51,185 bases of DNA from DATHBD01 sp035296325 (GTDB lineage Bacteria > Actinomycetota > Actinomycetes > Mycobacteriales > Micromonosporaceae): positions 1-51,185 of the forward strand of contig DATHBD010000043.1 in assembly GCA_035296325.1 (NCBI GenBank), given 5' to 3'. The notes beneath the pieces are model-generated. The model saw nothing but the letters and a program-made list of their open reading frames with translations. It had not been told where the DNA came from and did no database searches. The position numbers were made by a program, and so were the translations under genes. Below, piece after piece: positions 17,100 through 25,082 of the stretch (positions are counted from its first letter, which is position 1; every line of letters starts with the position of its first letter).

Positions 17100-17911
17100 A
17101 TCGCTTCGCTCCTTACCACACGGTCGCCTTCATGTTCGCTGCCGATAACCATGGAGAACCGCTGCGTCCCGACTGCCGCGTAGATGTCGGCAAGGTTCTT
17201 GCTGAGGTAGTCGATTGCCCCCAAGGACCCTAGTGCATGTACACCTGCGATTATGAGCAGTTGCTGACTTCGGTACTGGAGTCTCCCGATATACGCGACA
17301 TCTGCCCAACGGTGTTGGGCCTGGTCCATGGAAGACTCATAGACGGCGCTCCCGTCGCGTTCCCGTATGACCCACCTGCCGTCCGGCTCGGATTGCTGGA
17401 AGGAAAGGTGCGGGTCGGAGGCTAGGGCCTGCGCTGTCACAATCGACGATTTTGGCCCGCAGATGGCAATCGTATCGCCACTGGGATGCCAAACCCCGTC
17501 CGGTGGTATTCGAACGTAGTGCGTATGAAACGCTAAATCTGTGAGGATCTGACTTAGTCTCTCGGATGCCAAGCTGTCCTCAGAGGAAATCACGGGAAGT
17601 GCCCGGCCTGCCGCATTTCGGAGAGGCACCGCTATCGTCACCGGACCTACCCCGAACATCGCTCGTTCGGGCGCCGGCGCAGACTGCCGGATCTGCGTGA
17701 TCCGACCACGGGTAAGGCCGAGTTGCACCGCAATCGCACTGTAAGACATGTTTTTCTGATCGGCCGCGCGGTTGATGGCCTCCTTTCGCAGCCGCGCCAA
17801 CTCCACTGATCGCTGTTGGTACAGAGTGATCAACTCGCCGGCCAACTGGGCCTGACGCACGGGGTCGGCCTCCAGCCTCACGCGCTCGAACATGTCTTCC
17901 TGATCACCCAC
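17075..17911 (-). CDS. HTH protein with conserved C-terminal sensor-like domain
   Basis: The 278-residue protein starts at ATG 17911 (MGDQEDMFERVRLEADPVRQ). Residues about 35-75 form a sigma-70-region-4-like or Trp-repressor-like helix-turn-helix (AINRAADQKNMSYSAIAVQLGLTRGRITQIR). The C-terminal half carries DTIAICGPKSSIVTAQALASD, SFQQSEPDGRWVIRERDG, WADVAYIGRLQYRSQQLLIIAGVHALGSLGAIDYL and a beta-rich end. I have the impression of similar regulator proteins in actinomycetes but cannot name the domain. It leads a three-gene leftward set with PP2C and nuclease-like genes. A large inverted repeat sits at its upstream side and may be its operator. Confidence 0.65.
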   Translation of the reverse strand: MGDQEDMFERVRLEADPVRQAQLAGELITLYQQRSVELARLRKEAINRAADQKNMSYSAIAVQLGLTRGRITQIRQSAPAPERAMFGVGPVTIAVPLRNAAGRALPVISSEDSLASERLSQILTDLAFHTHYVRIPPDGVWHPSGDTIAICGPKSSIVTAQALASDPHLSFQQSEPDGRWVIRERDGSAVYESSMDQAQHRWADVAYIGRLQYRSQQLLIIAGVHALGSLGAIDYLSKNLADIYAAVGTQRFSMVIGSEHEGDRVVRSEAICPPRLHE

Positions 17912-17931
17912 CCTCGTAGCTTAGGGCCGAC

Positions 17932-17959
17932 TTGACAACTCCCACGCGCACGGTACCGT
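17932..17959 (+). promoter_or_regulatory. Candidate housekeeping promoter
   Basis: TTGACA (17932-17937) and TACCGT (17954-17959) are separated by 16 bp and point rightward to the gene at 18054. The expected start of transcription falls at the edge of the inverted repeat beginning at 17962. Confidence 0.45.
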
Positions 17960-17961
17960 CT

Positions 17962-18020
17962 GCTTAGACCCCCTATACAAGATCGCTCAGGCGCGTCGAC
18001 GCTGTCTAGGGGGCCTAAGC
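17962..18020. repeat. Imperfect 17-bp inverted repeat, likely operator
   Basis: The left arm gcttagaccccctatac (17962-17978) and right arm gtctagggggcctaagc (18004-18020) pair at 15 of 17 positions across a 25-bp spacer. It lies between the HTH gene (leftward) and 18054 (rightward), just downstream of a TTGACA/TACCGT promoter. A repressor site for the neighbouring HTH protein is the simplest idea. It is not T-rich, so a terminator is less likely. Confidence 0.5.
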
Positions 18021-18053
18021 GCAGGCAAGTCGGGGCGACTGAAGGAGCTACCA

Positions 18054-18446
18054 ATGGACGCAGAACACCCTCGCCTCGCTTCGTCCCCCGGTCGCTCGCT
18101 CGCTCGGAGCGGTGCAAGAGGACGGGTTCGGCGCATGCCGATGCGTTGGGTCCGCCTCACGGTTCACCGTGGCGGCGGCGCACCTCGTGTCCTTCGGGCG
18201 GGCGCTTCTGAAACATCACGAAGCACGCTCAAGATCGCGCTCGATGCCTACGCTCGCCACCGCCCCAACCTTGGCGGATGGTGCGCGTGCGGCAGTCCGG
18301 TGTGTCTGGTGGCGCAGTACGCCGCCCGATACATCCGCGGCTGTGGCTACAAACCTGCCAGGCCGGTGTCCAACCCGGTGTTGACCGGTGTCCGCGTCGG
18401 CCGCCGGACCATGCCGCAGGCGAGGGCGATCCGGCGGCGTCCCTGA
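18054..18446 (+). CDS. Hypothetical basic protein with Cys pair
   Basis: A 130-residue protein starts at an ATG after aaggagc (MDAEHPRLASSPGRS). It is very basic and includes LKIALDAYARHRPNLGGW, then CACGSPVCLVAQYAARYIRG. The cysteines (CxCxxxxC) could bind metal. The N-terminal 60 residues are low-complexity and could be in a wrong frame, so the gene may be frameshifted. It starts 34 bp after the inverted repeat. I do not recognise a family. Confidence 0.45.
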   Translation: MDAEHPRLASSPGRSLARSGARGRVRRMPMRWVRLTVHRGGGAPRVLRAGASETSRSTLKIALDAYARHRPNLGGWCACGSPVCLVAQYAARYIRGCGYKPARPVSNPVLTGVRVGRRTMPQARAIRRRP

Positions 18447-18559
18447 ACGGTGCCGGGCCGTCTTGTGCGAACCAAGGCCGAGGCGGTTCGGCGCCTTCCA
18501 CCGCGTACATCAGCACCACCGTTCATGCCGGGGTCGCTTCGACGCCGGTGCTGCGAGCT

Positions 18560-18609
18560 GGGTGACCCGGCCCCCTGCCAGGGGGTTATGTGTCTGGGCC
18601 GGGTCACCC
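18560..18609. repeat. Perfect 13-bp inverted repeat with nested hairpin before 18633
   Basis: gggtgacccggcc (18560-18572) pairs perfectly with ggccgggtcaccc (18597-18609). Inside it, ccccctgccaggggg (18571-18585) forms its own hairpin. The structure ends 24 bp before the next start codon, just upstream of its ggag. It could be a terminator for the preceding gene, an attenuator, or an operator. Confidence 0.55.
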
Positions 18610-18632
18610 ACCACCCGTTGGAGTGATCGGCC

Positions 18633-19073
18633 ATGACGATCGAATCCCACTTCGACCCGCTCGGTGTCCCGGCGCCCACGGCGGTGGTCGCCCCGTTCGA
18701 CCGCGAGGCGTGGCCGCTGACCACCGTGTTGGTCTGCGGCTTGTGTCGCCATGACCTGCGCCCGTGGCAGCCGACGCTGACCCGGCGGTTCTACGCCTGC
18801 GGATGCATCCTTGGTCCGGTCTACGCCGACCTGATCGAGGCCACTGTCGAGGCCGCAGTCATCGACCGACGCACTGAACAGCTGACCCTGATGGCGGTAC
18901 GGCCGGTGCACCTCAGGCGGACCTGGCAGCAGATCGCCAACCTGCACCGCCGCCGCTTCACGGAGGCCGCGCTGGTGTCGGTCACGGTCTTCGGCAACGA
19001 CCCCGGCGAACTCATCGTGGCCTACCAATGGCGCGAGCCCACCCCGCTCCACTGCGGACCGCGGCGAAGGTGA
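18633..19073 (+). CDS. Hypothetical protein with zinc-ribbon-like motif
   Basis: The 146-residue protein starts at ATG 18633 (MTIESHFDPLGVPAPTAVV). It has LVCGLCRHDLRPWQPTLTRRFYACGCILG, a CxxC...CxC arrangement like the zinc ribbons of large serine recombinases, followed by helix YADLIEATVEAAVIDR. No catalytic recombinase domain is present, so it is either a stand-alone zinc-ribbon protein or a recombinase tail fragment. It is followed after 8 bp by the gene at 19082 and is probably in an operon with it. Confidence 0.6.
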   Translation: MTIESHFDPLGVPAPTAVVAPFDREAWPLTTVLVCGLCRHDLRPWQPTLTRRFYACGCILGPVYADLIEATVEAAVIDRRTEQLTLMAVRPVHLRRTWQQIANLHRRRFTEAALVSVTVFGNDPGELIVAYQWREPTPLHCGPRRR

Positions 19074-19081
19074 CCAGGCCG

Positions 19082-19369
19082 ATGTCATCGCCGCTGCCGG
19101 CGCCTGTCGGGTTCACGCCGCGCCCGTTCGCGATGCTGACCGCGAGCCAGGGTGACCGCACCGTGCTGGCGTGGGGCATGACGTTGCCTGACGGCTCGGC
19201 GATGGTCGTGGACTGGCGCCATGGCCCGTCCTCGGTCACTGCCGTGTGCCGCAGCGCCGTGAGCGCCGAGATGCTGTTTGACGGCGAACTCGTGTGGATC
19301 GGCGCCAACGGGGCCCGGGTTGACGACTATCCCGACGAACTTGAACAGCGACGCGGTGATCAGCCGTGA
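19082..19369 (+). CDS. Hypothetical small protein
   Basis: The 95-residue protein starts MSSPLPAPVGFTPRPFAML. It has a beta-rich middle (DRTVLAWGMTLPDGSAMVVDW, ELVWIGANGARVDDYPDEL) and an acidic end. The start was chosen 8 bp after the stop of the previous gene. No family is recognised. It is the last gene before the permease operon. Confidence 0.55.
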   Translation: MSSPLPAPVGFTPRPFAMLTASQGDRTVLAWGMTLPDGSAMVVDWRHGPSSVTAVCRSAVSAEMLFDGELVWIGANGARVDDYPDELEQRRGDQP

Positions 19370-19585
19370 CGGCCCCGCCGCGCCGCACTGCACGCATTCA
19401 GCCGTCACCCCCGGTTGCGACGACGACGGTCGTGGCACCGGACGCCGGTGCCCGATTCGGCCGCTGTGCGGTCTCTCCATCGGATCGGCCCGGCTTTGGG
19501 GACGGCGGTGGTGCCCCCGTGCCGCCGCCGTCCCCCCAACCCCCCGCACATTCACCCCTCACCCCCTTCCCCTCGGAGGACCCCC

Positions 19586-21004
19586 GTGCACGCCACCCAC
19601 TCACCTGGGCCCACCCTCGCGCCGGTCGACGCGAGTCCGCTGCAGCAGTTCGGGTACCAGCAGCACCTGCGACGCTCGCTCGACCTGGCCGACCTGCTGT
19701 TCTACGGGCTCATCTTCATGGTGCCCATCGCCCCGTTCGGCATCTTCGGTGGCGTGTACGCCGCGTCGGGCGGCATGGTCGCGCTCGCGTACGGCGTCGG
19801 CATGGTCGCGATGATCTTCACGGCGATGTCGTACGCGCAGATGGTCCGGGCGTTCCCGATGGCCGGGTCGGTGTACAACTACGCCGGCCGCGGCATCGCC
19901 GCGTGGGTCGGGTTCCTCTCCGGCTGGGTGATCCTGCTCGACTACGTCCTCGTCCCCGGCCTGCTCGCCCTCATCGCGGCCGTCGGCATGCACGCCGCCG
20001 TGCCCGCGGTGCCGGTGTGGGGCTTCATCGTCGGGTTCGTCGTGCTCAACACCGTGATCAACGTCTTCGGTATCCGGATGACCGCGATCGTGACCCGCCT
20101 GTTCCTGATCTTCGAACTGATCGTGCTGGGCATCTTCCTCGCGGTCGCGCTGTGGGCCCTGGCCGATGGGCAGGGCCACGGGTTCTCCTTCGACCCGCTC
20201 TACAACCCGGACACGTTCTCCTGGTCGGTGGTCTTCGCCGCCGTCTCGGTGGCGATGCTGAGTTTCCTCGGCTTCGACGGCATCAGCATGCTCGCCGAGG
20301 AGAACAAGGGCGGCGCCCGTCAGATCGGCCGGGCGATGAAACTCGCCCTGCTCCTGGCCGGGGTGCTCTTCATCGCCCAGACCTGGGTCGCGTCGCTGCT
20401 GGTACCCAACCGCAACACGCTGCTGCGCGACGGCGACCCGAACGGCACCGCGTTCTACGACGCCGCGGATGTCGCCGGCGGCGCGTGGCTGGCCACGCTG
20501 ACCGCCGTCGCGACCGCGCTCGCGTGGGGCATCGCCAACAGCCTCGTGGCGCAGGTCGCCACGTCCCGGCTGCTCTACGCGATGGCCCGCGACCGGCAAC
20601 TACCCCGGTTCCTGTCGACGGTGTCGATCAAACACGCCGTACCCGCCAACGCGGTCCTGCTCGTCGCGGCGATCTCGATGGGGCTCGGCCTGTACATGGC
20701 CAGCCGCGCCGACGGCATCGCCCTGCTCAGCTCACTGATCAACTTCGGTGCGATCACCGCGTTCATCGTGCTGCACGCCGCCGTGGTCTGGCACTACCTG
20801 ATCCGCCACCGCAGCCGCAGAATCTTCGCGCACCTCCTGCTGCCGGTGACCGGCGCGGCGATCCTCGTCGCGGTCGCCATCAACGCCAACGTCCTCGCCC
20901 AACGCATCGGCCTGATCTGGCTCGGCCTCGGCGTCGTGGTCCTCATCGGCCTCGCCGTCACCGGGCGCCGGCCGCGCCTGTCCGGGCTGGGAGCACGCGC
21001 ATGA
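19586..21004 (+). CDS. APC-family amino acid/polyamine permease
   Basis: The 472-residue protein starts at a GTG after tcggagga (VHATHSPGPTLAPVDASPLQ). It has about twelve hydrophobic segments, beginning ADLLFYGLIFMVPIAPFGIF. The APC motif region includes MSYAQMVRAFPMAGSVYNYAGRGI and FLGFDGISMLAEENKGG, which is typical of amino acid/amine permeases. Its stop overlaps the acetamidase start (ATGA). Earlier in-frame starts (19415) would add a low-complexity stretch and lack a good ribosome-binding site. An import role for an amide or amine used by the next gene is inferred. Confidence 0.9.
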   Translation: MHATHSPGPTLAPVDASPLQQFGYQQHLRRSLDLADLLFYGLIFMVPIAPFGIFGGVYAASGGMVALAYGVGMVAMIFTAMSYAQMVRAFPMAGSVYNYAGRGIAAWVGFLSGWVILLDYVLVPGLLALIAAVGMHAAVPAVPVWGFIVGFVVLNTVINVFGIRMTAIVTRLFLIFELIVLGIFLAVALWALADGQGHGFSFDPLYNPDTFSWSVVFAAVSVAMLSFLGFDGISMLAEENKGGARQIGRAMKLALLLAGVLFIAQTWVASLLVPNRNTLLRDGDPNGTAFYDAADVAGGAWLATLTAVATALAWGIANSLVAQVATSRLLYAMARDRQLPRFLSTVSIKHAVPANAVLLVAAISMGLGLYMASRADGIALLSSLINFGAITAFIVLHAAVVWHYLIRHRSRRIFAHLLLPVTGAAILVAVAINANVLAQRIGLIWLGLGVVVLIGLAVTGRRPRLSGLGARA

Positions 21005-22044
21005 GCACCCCGCAGTTGGACTACACCCCGGCCAAGCACGAACTGGCCTACACCTTCGGGGGGCGCACCCCGGTCGCCCGGATCAACCCGCGGCAACCCT
21101 TCCGCGTGTCCACCGAGGACTGCTTCGGCGGCGCCGTGCGCACCGTCGACGACCTGCCCAGCCAGGTCTGCCAGTTCCCGTACCTCAACCCGGTGTCCGG
21201 GCCGTTCTACGTCGCCGGCGCCCAACCCGGTCACACCCTCGCCATCCACCTCATCGACATCACCCCCGCCCGCGACTGGGCCATGTCCGCGACGTTCCCG
21301 CACTTCGGCGCGCTCACCAGCACCCACACCACCGCGACCCTGCAACCGCCGCTGCAGGAGCAGGTGTGGCGCTACGACCTCGACACCGCCGCCGGCACCG
21401 TGCGCTACGCCTCTCGGCAACCGCCCCGCGGCGCCCGGTACCCGTACCAGGTGGACCTGCCCCTCGATCCGATGCTCGGCACCATCGGCGTCGCGCCGGC
21501 CGCCGGTGAGGTGCGGATGACGATCGTCCCCGACACCCACGGCGGGAACCTCGACACCCCGCACCTGCGCGCCGGGGCCACCCTGTACCTCGGCGTCAAC
21601 GTCGAAGGCGCGATGTTGTCCCTCGGCGACGGGCACGCCCGGCAAGGCGACGGCGAAGCGTGCGGCGTCGCCGTCGAAGCGGCCATGCACACCGTCCTCG
21701 TCGTCCACCTCATCAAAGACACCCTGACACCGTGGCCGCGCATCGAGTCCGACCAGCGGTTGATGTCGGTGGGCCTCGCCCGGCCCCTCGAGGACGCCTA
21801 CCGCATCAGCCAACACGACCTCGTCGGGTGGGTCGCCGACCTCACCGCCCTGGACACCCTCGACGCCTACCAACTCGTCGCCCAAGCCGGGCAGGCACCA
21901 GTCGGCAACGTCTGCGACGCGAACTACACCATGCTCGCCACCATCGACAAGACCTACGTCCGGGGCCGCACCCCGTACCGCGGTGTCCACGACGAACTCC
22001 GCACCATCGGCGCCGCGCACCGCTCACCGCAGGGCGGCATTTGA
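21001..22044 (+). CDS. Acetamidase/formamidase family protein
   Basis: The 347-residue protein starts at ATG 21001, overlapping the permease stop. Family features are the FRVSTEDCFGGAVRTVDDL motif, NPVSGPFYVAGAQPGHTLAI, the central FPHFGAL region, PDTHGGNLDTPHLRAGATLYL with the conserved HGGN, and GDGHARQGDGEACGVAVE. These fit the FmdA_AmdA fold with its active-site glutamate. It would release ammonia from short amides. Coupling to the permease suggests uptake and hydrolysis of one substrate. Its link to the lanthipeptide genes downstream is by operon position only. Confidence 0.9.
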   Translation: MSTPQLDYTPAKHELAYTFGGRTPVARINPRQPFRVSTEDCFGGAVRTVDDLPSQVCQFPYLNPVSGPFYVAGAQPGHTLAIHLIDITPARDWAMSATFPHFGALTSTHTTATLQPPLQEQVWRYDLDTAAGTVRYASRQPPRGARYPYQVDLPLDPMLGTIGVAPAAGEVRMTIVPDTHGGNLDTPHLRAGATLYLGVNVEGAMLSLGDGHARQGDGEACGVAVEAAMHTVLVVHLIKDTLTPWPRIESDQRLMSVGLARPLEDAYRISQHDLVGWVADLTALDTLDAYQLVAQAGQAPVGNVCDANYTMLATIDKTYVRGRTPYRGVHDELRTIGAAHRSPQGGI

Positions 22045-22727
22045 TGCACGAGCGGCTGAAGCTCCGCGACGACCTGTTCCTCATCGCCCACGACGAGGAA
22101 CGCGGCTTCCGGCCGCGCATCCACCTGCCCGCCCTCGGCGTCGGCCTCACCGGCGCCGTCCTCATCGAACTCCTCCAGGCGCACCGGATCGCCATCGACC
22201 AGGGCCACATCGTCCCAGGGCCCGCGCACACCAAGAGTTCCACCGGCGACCGCGTGTACGACCACCTCATGCAGACCTTCGCCGCCACCGGTGCCGTAGC
22301 CGTGCCGATGGCCGAGCTGCTCCCCGCGACCGGCAGGTACATGTTCGACCAGGTCCGCGACGCGCTGCTGGCCACCAACGTCCTCGTCCCACCGCGCCGG
22401 CACCGCCTCGCCCTGCCCCGCAAGGACTACCAACCCGCCGACCCGACGCAACTCGTCGTCGTCCGGGCCCGGCCGCGCTTCGCGGTCCAGGGCTCCGACG
22501 ACGACGACCTCAGCACCCAAGCACTCTGCGGGCTCCTACGGGTCCTGGGCCTGGAGGAAGCCCTGTACTTCCCGACGCTGCGCTATGAACTCCGCGACCG
22601 GCTCGACGCCGTCGCGCAGCGCATCGGACGCCGCGCGGGGGCCGACGCCTACACCGCCGCGATCCCGCAGGTCATCGAAGCCGTCGACCTGGCTGTCGGG
22701 GACCTCGCCGTGGCCGTCTACCGCTGA
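22044..22727 (+). CDS. GPP34 (GOLPH3/VPS74) family phosphoprotein
   Basis: The 227-residue protein starts at an ATG that shares one base with the acetamidase stop. It has the actinobacterial GPP34 pattern: RDDLFLIAHDEERGF at the N-terminus, LGVGLTGAVLIELLQAHRI, TGDRVYDHLM, FDQVRDALLATNVLV, and AVDLAVGDLAVAVYR at the end. Eukaryotic relatives bind PI4P; the bacterial role is unknown. It follows the permease and amidase with no gap. Confidence 0.88.
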   Translation: MHERLKLRDDLFLIAHDEERGFRPRIHLPALGVGLTGAVLIELLQAHRIAIDQGHIVPGPAHTKSSTGDRVYDHLMQTFAATGAVAVPMAELLPATGRYMFDQVRDALLATNVLVPPRRHRLALPRKDYQPADPTQLVVVRARPRFAVQGSDDDDLSTQALCGLLRVLGLEEALYFPTLRYELRDRLDAVAQRIGRRAGADAYTAAIPQVIEAVDLAVGDLAVAVYR

Positions 22728-22759
22728 CCCCGCAACCCGACGCCTTCAGGAGGTGACCC

Positions 22760-23233
22760 ATGCCGACGCCCGCACCCTCACCACCACCGCGAACCGCCCG
22801 AGCGGCGTTCGCCGCGACGCTGCGCCACTGGCGGACCGTCCGCAACCTCGCACGGTGGCAACTCGCGGCCGCGACGAACTACAGCGAGGCCACCATCACC
22901 GCAGTCGAACGCCAAACACGCTGGCCCACCGCACTGCTCGCGGCACAGTGCGACGCCGCCCTGCACACCGACGGGGCACTCAGCGCCATCTGGAGCCAGG
23001 TCCAGGCGGAACACGCCGCCCATCGGCGGCGATCACAGCGACGACACCGACGCGCTCGGCCGCCGCTACCGCCAGGGCCAACCCATCCGGGCAACGGTGG
23101 GCAGTTCCCGCCGCACCGTCCACCGGCGGCGCCCCGACGCAGCGGTCACGTTGCGCCGTCCCGGCGGCCGGTGACTTCCCACCCCGGGCGCCAGCACCCG
23201 GCTACGCCCCGACGTTTCCCGGTTTCGACATGA
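22760..23233 (+). CDS. XRE-family regulator, probably truncated or frameshifted
   Basis: The protein starts MPTPAPSPPPRTARAAFAA at an ATG after aggaggt. Residues about 10-80 are an XRE helix-turn-helix (LRHWRTVRNLARWQLAAATNYSEATITAVERQTRWP) with a short helical tail (CDAALHTDGALSAIWSQVQ). Beyond about 23025 the frame becomes Arg/Pro-rich and looks non-coding, while another frame there encodes an HTH-like stretch. The stated end is the frame's stop and may not be the natural one. It may regulate the operon together with the XRE gene at 25069. Confidence 0.6.
   Translation: MPTPAPSPPPRTARAAFAATLRHWRTVRNLARWQLAAATNYSEATITAVERQTRWPTALLAAQCDAALHTDGALSAIWSQVQAEHAAHRRRSQRRHRRARPPLPPGPTHPGNGGQFPPHRPPAAPRRSGHVAPSRRPVTSHPGRQHPATPRRFPVST
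23031..23174 (+). pseudogene. Hidden HTH-like remnant overlapping the XRE tail
   Basis: In a second frame this stretch reads DTDALGRRYRQGQPIR, then RTVHRRRPDAAVTLRRPGG and stops at 23172. The pattern YRxGxxIRxxx...RTVHRxxxxAGVTLRxRGG is seen in small actinomycete HTH proteins. There is no start codon of its own. It may be the tail of the XRE gene after a frameshift, or a decayed separate gene. Confidence 0.35.
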
Positions 23234-23244
23234 AGGGACCCGAC

Positions 23245-23889
23245 ATGGCAACGACGTCGTTCGCGCCAACCGCGTCCGGGAGCGGCCCGGCCACGGCCAC
23301 CCTGCCCCCGATCCTGGTGGCCCGCCACGGCGACCTCGCCACGGTGACCGACCTCATCGCCGACGCGTTCACCACCTCGCCGGTCGCCTCGTGGCTCGTT
23401 CCCGACGAGCCGGAACGCCCCGCCGTGGTACGCAACGTGGCAGCGAGCGTCGTCGAGCACGCCCTCGACCACGGCACAGTCCACGTCTTCGACGACCGCT
23501 CCGGAGCTGCGGTGTGGCGGACATGTCCCGCCTCCTACACACCTCACCACGAACGGCGGTGGGCCGCCGCGTGCGGTGACTACGCCGACCGGTTCGAAAC
23601 GGTCGACCGGCTCATCGACGACAGCGGGCCGATGCGGCTGCACCACAACCTGGTGTTCCTCGCGGTCCGCCGAGACGCTCAACGCACCGGGCGCGGCACG
23701 GCGTTGCTGCGTCACCACCATGACCGACTCGACCAGCAGGGAACCCCGGCGTACGTCGCCGCGGCCAGTGCCGGCGCCAGCGCACTGTTCGCGCGCCACG
23801 GCTACGAACGGCGCCCGGCGTTCATGGTGCGGGGCGGCCCCGTGTTCTGGCCGATGGTTCGCCCAAGCGGCAGGACGGCGCCGGCATGA
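23245..23889 (+). CDS. GNAT-family N-acetyltransferase
   Basis: The 214-residue protein starts at ATG 23245, chosen because aaggga lies 6 bp before it; an ATG at 23230 is possible. It shows LIADAFTTSPVASWLVP, VHVFDDRSGAAVWR, and the acetyl-CoA loop FLAVRRDAQRTGRGTALLRH (R/Q-x-x-G-x-G-like), followed by TPAYVAAASAGASALFARHGYER. This is the layout of GNAT enzymes. Its stop overlaps the start of the next gene (ATGA). The acceptor is unknown; it could tailor a peptide or act in self-protection. Confidence 0.87.
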   Translation: MATTSFAPTASGSGPATATLPPILVARHGDLATVTDLIADAFTTSPVASWLVPDEPERPAVVRNVAASVVEHALDHGTVHVFDDRSGAAVWRTCPASYTPHHERRWAAACGDYADRFETVDRLIDDSGPMRLHHNLVFLAVRRDAQRTGRGTALLRHHHDRLDQQGTPAYVAAASAGASALFARHGYERRPAFMVRGGPVFWPMVRPSGRTAPA

Positions 23890-25082
23890 CGCGGGCAACA
23901 CCACCGGTCGTGCTGGGCGTGTGCGCCTTCACCACCGACTCCGCAGCCGCGCTGATCGTCGACGGCTCCCTGGTCGGCTTCGCCCAAGAGGAGCGCCTGA
24001 CCGGCGTCCCGCACACCAACGCCTACCCCACCGCGGCGGTGACCCTCCTGCTGGACGACGCGAGGCTCACCCCGGACCAGGTCGACGTTGTCGCGTACCC
24101 CCTCGACGGCGACCGGTTCCTCACGGCGTCGGCGCCAGGCACCGAGGAGCCGCCGGACCCCGGCAATGCACCCGACCGCGACGGCATCCGCGCCCGCGGC
24201 CTGTACCGGGCCTACCTGGACCATCAACGGCGGATCACCGACCTCAACGAACGGTTCCGCGACGTGCGCGTGGTGCTGCACCACCAGGCGCACGCGATGA
24301 ACGCCTACGTATCCAGCGGCTACGACGAGGCCGCGGTGCTGGTCGTCGACCACGCCGGGGAGGTGCAGACCACAACGATCGGGCACGCTCGGCGCACAGC
24401 GACCGGCGGCTGCCGGTACCGCATACGCGCCCAGCTCACCGACCCGCACTCCATCGCCGACGCCTACACCGCGGTCACCCGCCACCTCGGCTGGCAGCGC
24501 GGCGACGAACAAAACCTGATGCGCCTCGCCGGCACCGGCAACCCGGCCCGGTTCCGCGCGATGATGCACCGCGCCATCGCCATCACCAAGACGGGATTCG
24601 AGCTCAACCAGCTGTGGTTCCCCGTCCCGTCACCGCCGGGGCCCTGCGTGGTGAGCGACATCTTCGCCGTGCACCTGTGCGGCCCACGCGACCCGGACGG
24701 CCCGACCCGCCAAGTCCACGCCGACCTGGCCGCCGCCCTACAGGAACGCACCGAGGAAGTGATGGTCCACCTGGCTCGCCGCGCACGCCAGATCACCCAG
24801 GCCCGCCACCTGTGTGTCGGGGGTGCCCTCGCGGCCAACAGCGTGGCAATCAAGGCCATCGTCGCCACCGGGCTCTTCGACGACGTACACGTACCCCCAT
24901 CGCCCGGGGAAGCCGGCACCGCCATCGGCGCCGCCACCGCCGTGCACCTCGACCTCACCCGCGCCCTGCCGCGCACCAGCGCCAACCCGCGGCGCCCCGG
25001 CCGTGATAACGCCCGGCGACCACGACCGCCCGCGCCCCGTGTGCCCACCGACGCGGCGGGAAGCGGGGATGCCCGTGATTGA
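23886..25082 (+). CDS. NodU/CmcH-type carbamoyltransferase N-domain protein, lacking the usual C-domain
   Basis: The 398-residue protein carries the Carbam_trans_N pattern: VLGVCAFTTDSAAALIVDGSLVGFAQEERLTGV, VVLHHQAHAMNAYVSSGYDEAAVLVVDHAGEV, and HLCVGGALAANSVAIKAI. The HHxxHA metal motif (HHQAHA) and VGGALAAN are clear. Family members such as TobZ and NodU are about 550-600 residues, with a C-terminal domain; here the sequence ends in low-complexity after about residue 360. It could be a stand-alone Kae1-like enzyme needing a partner, or a truncated one. It is coupled to the GNAT gene and overlaps the XRE gene at 25069. Confidence 0.8.
   Translation: MTRATPPVVLGVCAFTTDSAAALIVDGSLVGFAQEERLTGVPHTNAYPTAAVTLLLDDARLTPDQVDVVAYPLDGDRFLTASAPGTEEPPDPGNAPDRDGIRARGLYRAYLDHQRRITDLNERFRDVRVVLHHQAHAMNAYVSSGYDEAAVLVVDHAGEVQTTTIGHARRTATGGCRYRIRAQLTDPHSIADAYTAVTRHLGWQRGDEQNLMRLAGTGNPARFRAMMHRAIAITKTGFELNQLWFPVPSPPGPCVVSDIFAVHLCGPRDPDGPTRQVHADLAAALQERTEEVMVHLARRARQITQARHLCVGGALAANSVAIKAIVATGLFDDVHVPPSPGEAGTAIGAATAVHLDLTRALPRTSANPRRPGRDNARRPRPPAPRVPTDAAGSGDARD

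Noticed and set aside
19366..21000. Long upstream extension of the acetamidase frame to 892 residues
   Set aside because: The upstream part is antisense-like low-complexity in the wrong frame of the permease gene; the start at 21001 overlaps the permease stop and begins a normal family N-terminus.
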